A stretch of 64,000 bases of DNA, from the NCBI GenBank assembly GCA_004794655.1, contig SMMW01000606.1, positions 1,447,501-1,511,500 on the forward strand, written 5' to 3'. The notes under the pieces were generated by a model. It searched no databases. It was not told the DNA's origin and saw only the letters and a list, made by a program, of their open reading frames with translations. Below, one piece after another: positions 1 through 11,361 of this stretch. Numbering within the stretch: the stretch's first letter is position 1; each line of letters starts with the position of its first letter. The position numbers were made by a program, and so were the translations under genes. This stretch comes from Marisa cornuarietis. Taxonomy: Eukaryota; Mollusca; Gastropoda; Architaenioglossa; Ampullariidae.

Positions 1-1070
1 TTTATCTGGTGTGTTTTTTTTCATCTGAGTGCGCAAAACAACAACTGAGGATGTTTACAAAAGAAATATTATCATATCTATACAGTAGGAAATAACAGTA
101 GTTTCTTTTAACTTTGATTTTAAAGGTAGTCCCATATAACGAAGAAAACCAAATAAAAACGAGGTTAATTATCAACAGAGTAATAAAAAGGTCTATCATG
201 TTCGTTGAAAGGAATACTTACTGTCATAAGAAAAATTGCAGGGATAGCTGAAATGAAAGAAAGGGAGTTTTTTTTAAATTGACGTTATGTTCTGGTGCGA
301 ACTAAAAGAAAGAGAGCGAAGGAAGACTGAAGTAATTTATTAAATGGGTTATGTTGTTTTATGCTTTGTTATGTTTGGAGACAATCATCATAGATTACAA
401 GAATAAAAGCAATCATTGAGTAATATACAGAGAAAGATTCAATTAAAAATGTAATAAGTCCAATCCCGTTACACACTCGCTACTGCATGCACATTCACTT
501 GGACTCAGAGATGTGCATTACGCATACCAATTTATCTACATTTTATATTTAAAAAATATGTTCTCCCATCTGGGCGGAATAAAAAGAAAGTACTTTAGTG
601 TTTGACCTGCTAAACAAAGGGCAAATTGGAATTTGCAGTTTTACCACCGATGACACAAAGCTTATATAAATTCAAATTTGAAGCCACAAGTTTGATTTTA
701 TTAGTTCATCTTTACCTGTTTCATGTGTGCAATGATGATGATGATGATGATTTTTCCATGAACACGAGAGTATTGTAAAATTATAACATAATGTATCTTA
801 TTCTTTTCTTAGAGTTCAAAGTACTTAACATTTGAAAAACTTTTTTTGGGAAGCGTTCTTTGGGCACTTGCAATACTTCGTACCAGTGTGCCAATGTATC
901 TTCCATGTGTATTGATATATATGTATATATATATATATATAGGGAACTACTCACAATTGCCGTGACATTCGGGCTACTGATGGTGATGTTAAGATTTTTT
1001 TTTTATTTCAGGTAAAACATTCATTGTCGTAATGCCTGCGTGCGTGCGTTTATTTAAAGGATAAACTTAC
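1..1070. other. Intron of gene C, nothing else recognised
   Basis: AT-rich sequence with a short ATG-triplet run near 732-750 and a TA run near 920-941. No open frame here resembles a TEP exon or a transposon protein. Confidence 0.5.
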
Positions 1071-1246
1071 CTCCTGAAGATACTTGCCGTGACATTGCTG
1101 ATATTTCTTCTTTAGTGTCATTCTTCAGCAGCTTTACAATTACTTGAGAGGTTACCCCAGCTTTGAGCAGATGCACGCTCACTGGCAGTGTCATTCCTGG
1201 CCTTGCCCGGGAAGAAAATGTGATTCTGTAGGTAGCTGGGGCGGCA
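1071..1246 (-). CDS. Gene C exon 2 (first macroglobulin segment)
   Basis: Acceptor TTGACAG, donor GTAAGT. Encodes ATYRITFSSRARPGMTLPVS, matching [18 protein letters not shown] in gene A exon 2. One codon shorter than in A. Phases are conserved. Confidence 0.85.
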
Positions 1247-1879
1247 CTGTCAACACGAAACGCTGTTTTTATTTGTTTCGTGGAAAACCACACTAGAAAA
1301 TTAATAACATCCTGGAGCCAGAAGTGCTCAAGTACCAGTCCATTATTTCATGATAGGTACAAATTAATTATAGACCAGATGTTTTTTGGATTCCAACCTG
1401 AATAACTCTTATTGGTTCAGTTAAATTTAATAATAATTTGATATTTTTAATAATTCGTTTAAATAATAACATGTACTGACATTATGGGATTGTGTAAATA
1501 TTCATTTTCATTCTGATTACTGCTTCTCTAAAGTTTTTCAAAGTTATCTGAACAACAACAAACATCATCCCATGTCCTTGGTATATTAATAATAGTGATT
1601 TTTTATAGCGTGCATCACTATTAGTCTTTTACAGTAATGATCTGTTTTTTGCCCAACATTTCTTCCACGTTTACTCTCTTCTTATTTATCTTTTCTTGAC
1701 CAGGTTAATTTTATAAAAAAAGTTGATTGTTACGTAGTTGAAAGAGTTAACAAGAAATTAAGATGCATTTTTAACAGTTATCTACTGAAAGCATGAGTAA
1801 AACATTTTAACCTGTTCTGTGACGACATGAATCCAATCGTTATCAACACGAACAGCACCAACCAGGTCACACCTGCCAT
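1071..1879 (-). CDS. Gene C: thioester-containing protein (TEP/A2M family), 5' end only
   Basis: Start of a third TEP gene in the same orientation as A and B; the rest lies beyond the left edge. Two coding exons are visible (1812-1879 and 1071-1246). Their lengths and phases match exons 1 and 2 of gene A (68 nt, then 176 versus 179 nt; the intron falls after two bases of a codon, then after one). The encoded start is a hydrophobic signal peptide followed by the first macroglobulin strand. No convincing exon 3 lies in the remaining 1070 bases, which is plausible because introns here reach several kb. The product is inferred to be a secreted TEP-like protein by paralogy. Bait and thioester regions cannot be assessed here. 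Confidence 0.85.
1812..1879 (-). CDS. Gene C exon 1 (signal peptide)
   Basis: ATG at 1879-1877, then MAGVTWLVLFVLITIGF, a typical signal peptide, ending SSQN before a GTTAAA donor. It aligns with gene A exon 1, which also ends SSQN and leaves two bases of a codon. Confidence 0.85.
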
Positions 1880-4300
1880 GGCGCAGCTTAAAAAGATCAG
1901 GTACTGAAAAGTAGAAATGTACTTTGTAGTTATTGATGTCCCTCAGATCTATTCAATATTTGGCAAATATGTTTTGACTCCATGGTAACAACATGCATTT
2001 TGTTGAAGGGGGGAAGGGTAATTTCCCCCCAAAATTTAAGGTATCTCAATGTTTTCTTCAGCTCACCTGTTCCTGCAGAATCAGATGTTCTCAAGTCTCC
2101 TAAGTTTTTTGTAAGAGCAGCTCTGTCTCAATGAAAGTGCAGGTACTTGAATAATCAGGTACTGAAAACGTTGATCCTGCCTCAGGATGTATACCTGTAA
2201 GCATCCAGGAGTAGGGTTCTATATATGGGAGCGGTAGGGGCTGGTCATTGAAGTTTTATGCTGTCAGCAATAAGGGCTATTTATTTCAAGACACGTTAGT
2301 CCAGCCCTGAAAACAGTAGCCACGTTTACAGAGAAATTATGTGACAGAGCAAGATTCGAACACGCACGCAATCTAGGAGGGATGGCTGAGGGCGTCTTCC
2401 TCGGACAGCTGTAATGTTATTTATTCCGCCGCGAGCTAGTGAAGCTAAAAGTTATTCAAGAGTACATGAGAAACTGATGGGGACCATTGAACATTATTGC
2501 GGTAGCATAACAGCATCAAAACTGTGTCCTTTGTATGAGAGTGAAAATGGAACGAAAATAAGAAAGAAACAAAAAAAAAATTCTCTCTCGCTGCATGAGC
2601 AGATGGCAATGGTTCGCCCCTTGCTTTGGCATTCCATTCGTTGATTAAATATTTTATTAAAGTAGTTGATTATGTTTGTAAATACCAGCTCCAAACAATG
2701 TTGTTAAGCACCTGCATGAATGCCAGACTTCATACATTTTTACAAAGTTTGTTGGGTATGTTAAAAGCTTTGTGCACATGAGTTAATCTGTTTGCCAAAA
2801 CGTTTTTGTTGTTTACAAAACTAAAGAAAGATTTTGTGAATCAAGATTGAAGAAGATTGTACCCAGACAAAGACAACTTTTTACAACCTCTTTGACACAC
2901 TATTCTTCCTTCAGAGACATAAGTAAATCAGAATGAGCCTCCCCTTGGTCTAGTGTACTTATCGAACTGGCTTTTAAATGTCTGAAAGACGCAAATGGTT
3001 TATTACCTAATTAACAAGTAGACCTATTGACTCGTTTAAACAAAGCTTTTGCTGTTCAGCGTCAACATTTTATTGGCATTTAAAAGAAATACTGTCTGCA
3101 ATGTAGCACTGAAACGAAATAGCACGAGGGGAACAACAACCGTAAGGTTGAGAGAAAGTATTTTTCTCTTTACACCTCCTTTCATCAGCTTCGATCAGCA
3201 TAAGCAAATCTAAAAAGATATCCTATACTGATATTCCTTTTTATGATATAGGATATAATTCTTGGGGCCAGTTCTATGAAAATGAGATATTAAAACTGAA
3301 ATTAGTGGTGGCAACCAATAAGGGAGGATTCCCACTTTAAAAAAAATATATACTTCTTTGCAAATTATCTATATGCTTGACAGCTACAATAAAATTAAAG
3401 CTTTATCTGAAGCCTTGAGAATGTTGAGTTACCGAGAAGGGTCCAAAGCAGATTGGGAATATTGCATTCTGTCAAAAGGAAGAAGCGAAAGTTCAGTGTT
3501 TAGGCTATCATGGCTATGACTTTATCATCGCAATAATATATTGATGGATCTGTCGTCAGCGCGAGTCCTCTAGTTATTTTTCTGTCGTACAAGAGGTCAG
3601 ACTATTCCTTCCTTCCTTCCTTCCTTCCTTCCTTCCTTCCTTCTCCGTGCTTCGTTCCAGAGAACCGTCCCACTGACTAGTTGTTTATAGGCAATATGTC
3701 GATTGGTATTTAAATTAAAAACTTAGAAATAAGATTGCCATGAGATAACCTTAGTTGCTGACTTGCATAAGAACAACAATTAACTTAGAAATAAGAGGTT
3801 ATCCTTGTTTCTTCCTGTCGACAAAACATGCAGCAATATCATCTGTAGAAACTAAGAGATAGAATTTACAAGTTTTCAGTCAGTCAAATCAATCTCAGTT
3901 TCTTCTGTCGTAGGCTCTCATTTTACGGTGAACAGTAAGACGCATATCAAATATCACAAAAGTACTAAAAACTAAAAAAAAAATACTGCACACTCAGTTG
4001 TCTTTGGTTAAGACAATGATTGGTCATTATGTATTCATCCCATTAGTGAGAATATTACAACAGTTACTTAAATGAGAAGTAAACTGTTTATGTTGACGGA
4101 CTGGAAGTGAGGAGGCGGCTCACGCGTTGTCACCACAGGTCGGTTTATATCTTTAGTCGGATTTTATTCAATGAACTATGTAGAATGGCTTGGAAACAAC
4201 TTCTCTCTCACTTGGTTTGTAGCACCAAAGCGAAAACTTATCTAAATACATAAGACGCGTCTTAATAATAATAATAATATATATATACATTTTGTCTTAT
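1880..4300. other. Spacer between gene C start and gene A 3' flank
   Basis: It should hold the gene C promoter and 5' UTR, but I see no promoter motif strong enough to call. Contains a (TTCC)n run. The short open frames here have no recognisable protein similarity. Confidence 0.4.
3605..3643. repeat. (TTCC)n microsatellite
   Basis: About nine uninterrupted TTCC/CTTC units. Confidence 0.9.
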
Positions 4301-5275
4301 CATCGTTGTCGTAACCGCATTAACCTTAGAGCAGTCAATGCTGTTTCTCTTACTGCTCTCGCTAATGCTCCTCTGCATGTGGCATCTGTTTATAGGGCTG
4401 GCTGCCTTACTATGATATAGCTTTAGCTGCTGGCTCGGCGTAAAACACTAAATTCCTCCCTTCCCTGCCGATGCTCAAAACTAACCAATCTGTGACAACC
4501 GTCCTTCTAATGTATGATAGATGTGCTCTGTAATTAACTCACATAACATGTATGGGTCGTCTTGAGCGTTTTATTTTGCCAGTTTATGTATAAGTGTAAG
4601 TGCGTACATGCGCGCGCGTGAGCACACATCCAACAGGGAGAGAGCGGGATAGAGGGAACAAGAGAGATACAAAAATATTTGATCTTTCGTTTTTTTTTAC
4701 AGGAGGGCTGCTGTTTTTCTGTTAATTTCGTGTTTTGCTTTTCAGGTGTGCAAGATGTTTTGTACTATGTTTTGCTTTCAAGATAATTAAATATTTTTTT
4801 GTTGGAATGATTTTTTTTTCGTTCTTAAATTATGATGGCTATTTCTCCACTTTCACTTTTTGTCTTTTCTCCTTAGCCGCTTATGTTAGCATGTGTCGAA
4901 TGTTTTGTAGGGTAGGTTTGATCGATTAGTTTTTATGATGAAAGCTTTTATTTCATCGTGCTGTGGATGCAAGAGATGTGTATTTTATTTTTGACGTCCT
5001 ATTAATCTTTCGAATTGCTGCAGAGAGTGACGATCGTTAACCGTTAACCTTTCATATATAGAATGTTACCCAGAAAATTATATTCAAGCGAGCCCAGAAA
5101 TACTATGTTTGTATCTAATTTTCAACTTCTTTTATGAGGCTTCTTAAAACACCTTTTCTGTCTTGCGAAAAGTTCACCCACTCATCCTCACAGGCAGCTC
5201 AAAATAATTTATAAACAACATATACACGTAAATCTTACAGCAAAATGTATTCACAATCAGGTCGTAAAGGCTCAG
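4300..5275. repeat. 3' flank of gene A, paralogous to the gene B flank at about 39370-40255
   Basis: Ordered blocks match downstream of gene B: CGTCTTGAGC (4558 / 39523), TCGAATGTTTTGT (about 4896 / 39876), GATCGTTAACC (5032 / 40028) and GCAAAATGTATTCA with CAGGTCGT (5239 / 40214). The tandem duplication that made A and B therefore included downstream DNA. Probably 3' UTR or spacer; no polyadenylation site is certain. Confidence 0.65.
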
Positions 5276-5967
5276 AAGAATCAAAATGCAACGTTCGCTC
5301 ACTTTCTTTAGAGAGCAATGTGATTTTACGTACAACAGACTTGTCTACCCCCAGAAATCGCCATTGGCAGCATTCCGACACAATATTTTACAGATTTCCC
5401 CCTTTATCAATAGCAGTAATTGTAAATCCTAGCGTTTTCTCAACTCCCAGTCACAGCAGGCACTTGATGCTAAAAGCACACTTGTGGAAAACCCTGCTGT
5501 TTAGTCGCCAGATCTTAAGCTCTTATAAACTCAGCCTCATAACATCCCCTTATTGCTTTTTGGATGATGACAGGTTACACTTGCAATGACTATGGCCTCT
5601 GGCAAACTAAATTTAAAGCTCTGCTAGTCGTCTCCCCGAAATCAATCAAGTCCTCATTTCCGCTCGCTTAGTTTCTCGAGCTTTTGTAATGAGCTCTTAA
5701 TAATCACAGTTTTTGGTTCCCCAAATTTGTAACTTAATTTTTACGCAAGATTATATCTATGTAGTTAGGTGTCTACATCTGCTACAAAACATCTGTAGCA
5801 GTAGGCAAGTCTGCTACAAGCAAGTGCTATAGTAAAGAAATGTTCATTGCTGTAAACATACTCCAGCAGCTAGGTACACAACATCTGTTAAAACATTTGT
5901 TAAAACAACTTGGGAAGTCTTCGCTACTAGGAGTGTAATAGATGAGGTTTAGGAGTCACAATGACTG
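5276..5967. other. Sequence present after gene A stop but absent after gene B stop
   Basis: In gene B the matching flank lies within about 40 bases of the stop. In gene A about 690 extra bases intervene, with repeated CTGCTACAA / ACATCTGTAGCAG words near 5780-5820. It may be an insertion in the 3' UTR of A, or a deletion in B. No transposon ends identified. Confidence 0.4.
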
Positions 5968-6071
5968 CTATCCTGCCTGGCTGCCAGAGGAGCAATCTTT
6001 GTACGTTGGGACGCAGTCACAGATAAGAATCCTCCTGTCCGACAGTTGGTAGTACACAGTTAGTTTGCCAC
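5968..6071 (-). CDS. Gene A exon 34 (C-terminus and stop)
   Basis: [12 protein letters not shown], then a Cys-containing tail that ends with TAG at 5970-5968. Five residues longer overall than the tail of gene B. No hydrophobic anchor. Confidence 0.92.
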
Positions 6072-9000
6072 CTGTGCAAAGATTTACGAAATTTAATTTT
6101 TTTGTATACTACTATGACACTAGAGTATAAAAACTATGTCTTTAAAATTTTGCTTTCATACAGTGCACAGTAACTATATTTTACCTGGTTCGTAGTAATC
6201 GTAGATCTTAATAGGAACAGGCTGGGTGTTAACGGGAATTCCTTGAGACACAGACATGGGCAAGGAAGCTCGAACGCCTCTGGCGTTCACCTAGAACAAT
6301 CATTGTTGTATGGCTGAAAGGATTATTTGTGTCTCTATACACACTGTTGCTTCTATGTAGACATTAATCACATCTAGCCTACCTATTTGTACATTCACAC
6401 CGTACCGTACATTCGTGTGGTGTGTTTGTGTCTGTGCGATCTCGCGAAAAAAAGAGTGATGATCGAACACCAACACTACTTTAAATTAAACTTACAACAT
6501 GAATTTGGCTTAGGTGTGTAAGTATTTTTGAAAGAAAATAAAACTTCTTTAAAAGAGTTTAAATCTACTGAAAGAACATATTTTTGTATAAAAGAGAGGA
6601 AAAGGACTTACTTCATCATAATACAAGATGTAATTCCTGTGACCTTGTTCCTGATCTCTGGAGTTAGGCACGGAATAGTTAGGATCAGTGACATCAACAG
6701 AAAAGCCAGTAGGGATGCCTACTTCCAGAAGAGTCATTCCTCCTTGCTTGCCGTCCACACGCTTAGCCTCTACGACTAGGATGAAAGCTTTAGTAGTGGC
6801 ACCTAGAACCTTGTAGGTCATCTGGAAGATCTCGGAAGTTGTAGAATCGTTAATGTTGTATTGCATGATTACCTGGAAACAGTAACAAAAATCACCTAAC
6901 ATTTAATGTTTTTTGTACAAGGAATGATGTGAAAATCTCCTAAATTCTTCTTGAGAAAATTTTTTTGTCTGATTATAGGACAAATGTCTATACGGGAAGG
7001 GAAATATAAATTGTTTGGGGCATCATTGAAACTTCAAATCAAGGGACTGATTGATCATCATTTACATATCGTGTCATAAAGTGATAATTGTAAAAGCAGG
7101 TTCTTGGATAATAAAAAATGCACTTCATTACTTCATTTGACTTACTTTTGCCTCTGGGAATCCCGTGAAAGTACCGCTAGTGAAAGCTGAAATTTGCACT
7201 TCAGGGGGAATGTTGCTGCTCTGAAAGCATATACTACTAGTAGAATCGTATGGATATACTCTAAGCGAGGCAGTTTGAGGATTGAATGTTTTAGTTAATG
7301 AGCCAAAAGATAAAAGCAAAATATAAGAAAGTATTTATCGAGCCATATAATGAAATTAAAACTGAATTAATTAAGAGTACCAAAAAAAAAGTTCTAAGAT
7401 GTTTGGACATTTCGTGGCCTTACCACAATGGTCACATCTACGGTTTGAAGTAACAGCTTTGTGGAGTCGTCGATGGTCAAGTCCTTCCTAAATGCTTGTC
7501 CTCCTGAACTCCATCTGACTGTGACAGTGAAGGGTATTGCAACTGGATTGTGGTTTGCAACAGCCATTTCCCCTAAAGCCTGAAGGCCGACAACTGTGTC
7601 CTGTAAAACAGAAATGGATAACAATACTAGTACTTATTTAGACTACGTGTTTCTTGTGTCGGTTTAGGATTATCTATGATTATGACGACTACTAGTCTCT
7701 GCAGCTACATTTACCTATAGACTACTAACAGAACGTTGTTAAAAATCATGTAATATAACTTCTTTCCTGTGCTGTTCCTAAGAAACATAAGCAAACCTTC
7801 AGTTAGGTCAGTATCGTAAAGTCAGTCAAGACGTAATGTTAACAGATTTCCACTACGTCATTTACTGTTTATCGCAAATATACTTGCATGGCTTATACTC
7901 ATCATGCCTTAGACCAGTAAGAAGTTTGTTGAGCAGTTTTCAAGTTGTTGCTTGTATAAAGTCTAGAATAAAGTGTCTTGTTTAGACGAAATAAACCAAA
8001 TATATCACTAATCTCACTTTTGATAGGTTGGCATTATCAGGATTTTCTTTTTCACGTAAGGTTTGTAAAATATTGCCCTGTTATTGTAATTATTAACTGT
8101 ATGGCTAATAACTAAATAATATTAAGAACATAACAGAGAGGTGAGGTATGTAGCTGAAGGAAGATATTGCATTTAAAGACAGTTTAAACTATGAAAATTG
8201 TAACTATGACAACCCGTAAATATTACCTGGGTAGATATGAAGCCACCGTTAGGACCCCGCAGTTCCATCAGCCATCGTAGAATAGGCATGGCGCCTGCTA
8301 CGTCACCTCGCAAAATATAGGTCAGTAGGCCATATGACGTCATTTCTATATTTAAAGCGGCTGACTGTTGATTCCTTTCCCAATGCCTTGTGTACGTACC
8401 TGTTTGAAAACCCAACAGGAATAATAAAATCAGTATGATACCCAATGCGCCTAAACAATGAAGTAAAATCGTTGAAAACAAGTTCTGTGAGAAATATGTT
8501 TCTTGATTATTGTCATGAAGCAGGAGTAACTTCCTCATACCTGTAATGAGTTATTTGACACATACTATCTCTTAGGTAAAGTGAATTTGAAGTCGCATAA
8601 TACGTTTCACTGAACATCAGCAAACCTTCGTTAATAAAAAAAAAGACTGTATCCAGTATCCCAAATAGGTGAAAGAGTGACTTTAGATAGTATAAAATAG
8701 ACAGGATTTCTGGCTACGCAAGTGTTATCGATGGTCATCAACTCAGGACCCACTTGTTACAGCACTCTGTTTTAAGCGCTCGAAAGCGACGTCCTTGCTG
8801 CTACTGCGAACAAGATGCAGTGCGTACGTCACAATGACGAGGTCATAGGGGTCAATCAGTGCATTCAGTCGTGCTTCTAACAAACCACGAGCTTTGACGA
8901 TAGAGTTCTGCAACTGTCAAAAATGCGAAACAATGCTATTATCGGATTGGTTTCTCATTAGCGTTCTACACTGCTGTAAAAGAGGAAATTAGACTTGTAA

Positions 9001-11322
9001 CTACAAACGTTCTCCTCATATTTTATTTGAGATTTAGCATCAAGAAAGTAATCATTAAGCTCCACGTCAGCTTACGCTTTGTTGTTCTCCAGGATTCAGA
9101 TCCTTAAATTTACTGCTTGCCTCAGCCAGGGAGATGAGCACGAAAGCCGTCATTGCCTCACCTTTTGCAGACCCACTCTGTTATAAGTGTTAGATAATAC
9201 AAGTTATGATATCTTACACTGTTATGCATAAGAGCGCGTTTACAAAAATGTACAATATTATGAATCAATCAATGTGCATGGACATTTAAGCAACGATAAG
9301 AGCGTGTGAAGACAGCAAGACTGAATGAAATACAGTTAGTATCCATCTCAGGAAATATTTTTTCCTCAAAGTGTTTTGTTTTTAGAATTCGTGAATTTAT
9401 TAACCCGATTTTTTTAAGACAAAGTGTGAAGAAAGCAAAAAGATAAAGTGTTGATTATATTATATTGTATTTTACTAATGACTGGTTAGTTCAACCAGCT
9501 GTTAAGATGTTAGAAAGGACAAGCAGCGAAGGAGAAGAGATATGTACCGCCAAATATATTATCTTTAGATCAATGCGGTAGCTCACACCTTAATCATCAA
9601 GGAGTGATAGGTCACGGAATTACTTTAAACTTTGTGATGTCATACGGAGTTTACTTATTATCAAATTAAATCTTTAATGCCACTCGACTAAATTTTTTCA
9701 TTTTTTTCATGTCGTTATCTGTATCTATTGGGCAGGAGTTTGGAGCAAAAAGCATTTATTTAAGAAATTATCCACATACGTATTAAAATAAAGAGATAAA
9801 AGTGTTCTTCAAGTATATACCTGCATTTCTTTGTGGATGACATATCCTGGCTCTGGAAATGAACCGTCATTTATTTGCCGAGTTGTAATCCACAGTAAAG
9901 AAGACCTGACTGTCTTGGGGTCAATGGTTATAACATTATTTTTTAGTGCCATTGCCTGAACAAAGCACTTTATTACGAATGCAGTCAACCTAGAAAGAAA
10001 TTATACTAAATATAGTTTTAAAGTTTGTTTTAAATAGTTGAAAGAATGTCTCTCAAAGAAGACTTCACGAAAGTCAAAATGACTAAATCACTTCTCTCTA
10101 GCTTATTTTCTAGACAACTGTTTCATATTGGTAGATTTTTAGACCGTTTAAGATAGTATTTAGAGATTTCATCATTTCTTTCAAAAGTTATTCCAGTACA
10201 TCAACTATTCTTTCAATTCTCTGTTATGTACTCCTATATGAATGAGTTGGAGTGGCGTCCCCTCGCCTAACAGGCTTGAGGAAGGCGGCTCTCCGCAATT
10301 TTTGTATTTTTCATGTGTTTTTAGTGCCCATTGTGTAAGTCGGTACTTTCTTCGCTGCGTCGCTTTCTGCCTGACGCCATAACGCTTTTTCTGAAGATCT
10401 TTAGATCACACAACGACACGAAGGCTTTTCTCTGAACTCACGGCCGTTGAGAGCCAGCACGGGTCCCGGAGCAGACGACTTGCTAAAACAAGTAGCTGGT
10501 AAAGTTCATAGATTCAAGAGTGACAAGAGGCTAAAGACAGACAAAGGGTATGTCAGACAAATCAGTAACCACGCATTGTGCTTATTCCCAATCTCAGTTG
10601 TCTGATTCTCCACCAGCAAGTAACCTGACGACATCATCTCCCCACCACTGGCAGACAACAAGGTGAAGGTGACTATCAACATCAATGAGTCATCGTCATC
10701 AGAAGTGGTCATCGTGCAGGTTGACAGTGTGGCGTGTGTCTATCAGCCATATACAGGAATAGCCAAAGGTCTCACAGATACAACCACACTGCATGTAGCT
10801 CGGCACTCGACAACAGGACTGTAGGTGGCTGTTAAGCGGATTGATGTAGAAAACTGAGATGACGAGTTCTCTGATGTATAGAAAGATGTATTAACCAAGC
10901 AGTTACAATATGAGACTTCTCCCACATTACTGTAGCTTCGTCCATCGCCATGAACTGTGGACAGTCATGCTTGTCGTGGGCTATGGTTCTTGCCGTGACC
11001 TGCTGGTCATACACAGGGGTGTGAAGACTACCCATGCTTTATATCAGCTAGCGGACAGGTGTGTCTCACTGGCTTCCACAACTCCACAGTCTATGACTGT
11101 TCTAGCATACTGCTGATTGCCTCCAGTAGTTCAGTCCGGAAATTCTTGAACACAATCTGGATATTTCTCAGTGATTGTAAAACTAATCTGATGATCTTAC
11201 TACAAGAATTCTGCTATTTTTCAGTGATTTTAAAACTAACCCCAGACACTGTACAGCGCATTGAGTCGACTCTGGAGTTGAAAATTGCGCTATATAAATC
11301 TGCTTTAATAATAATAATAATG

Positions 11323-11361
<39 letters not shown>

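Noticed and set aside
955..976. Possible exon 3 of gene C (AG ... GTGAGT, 22 nt)
   Set aside because: Length and phase do not match the 26-nt exon 3 of gene A, and the peptide repeats part of exon 2 (MSRQ) rather than NPQVV. Probably chance or a small local duplication.
5245..5589. 114-codon plus-strand open frame
   Set aside because: No motif, lies in the gene A 3' side, and its start falls in sequence shared with gene B where the frame is not kept.
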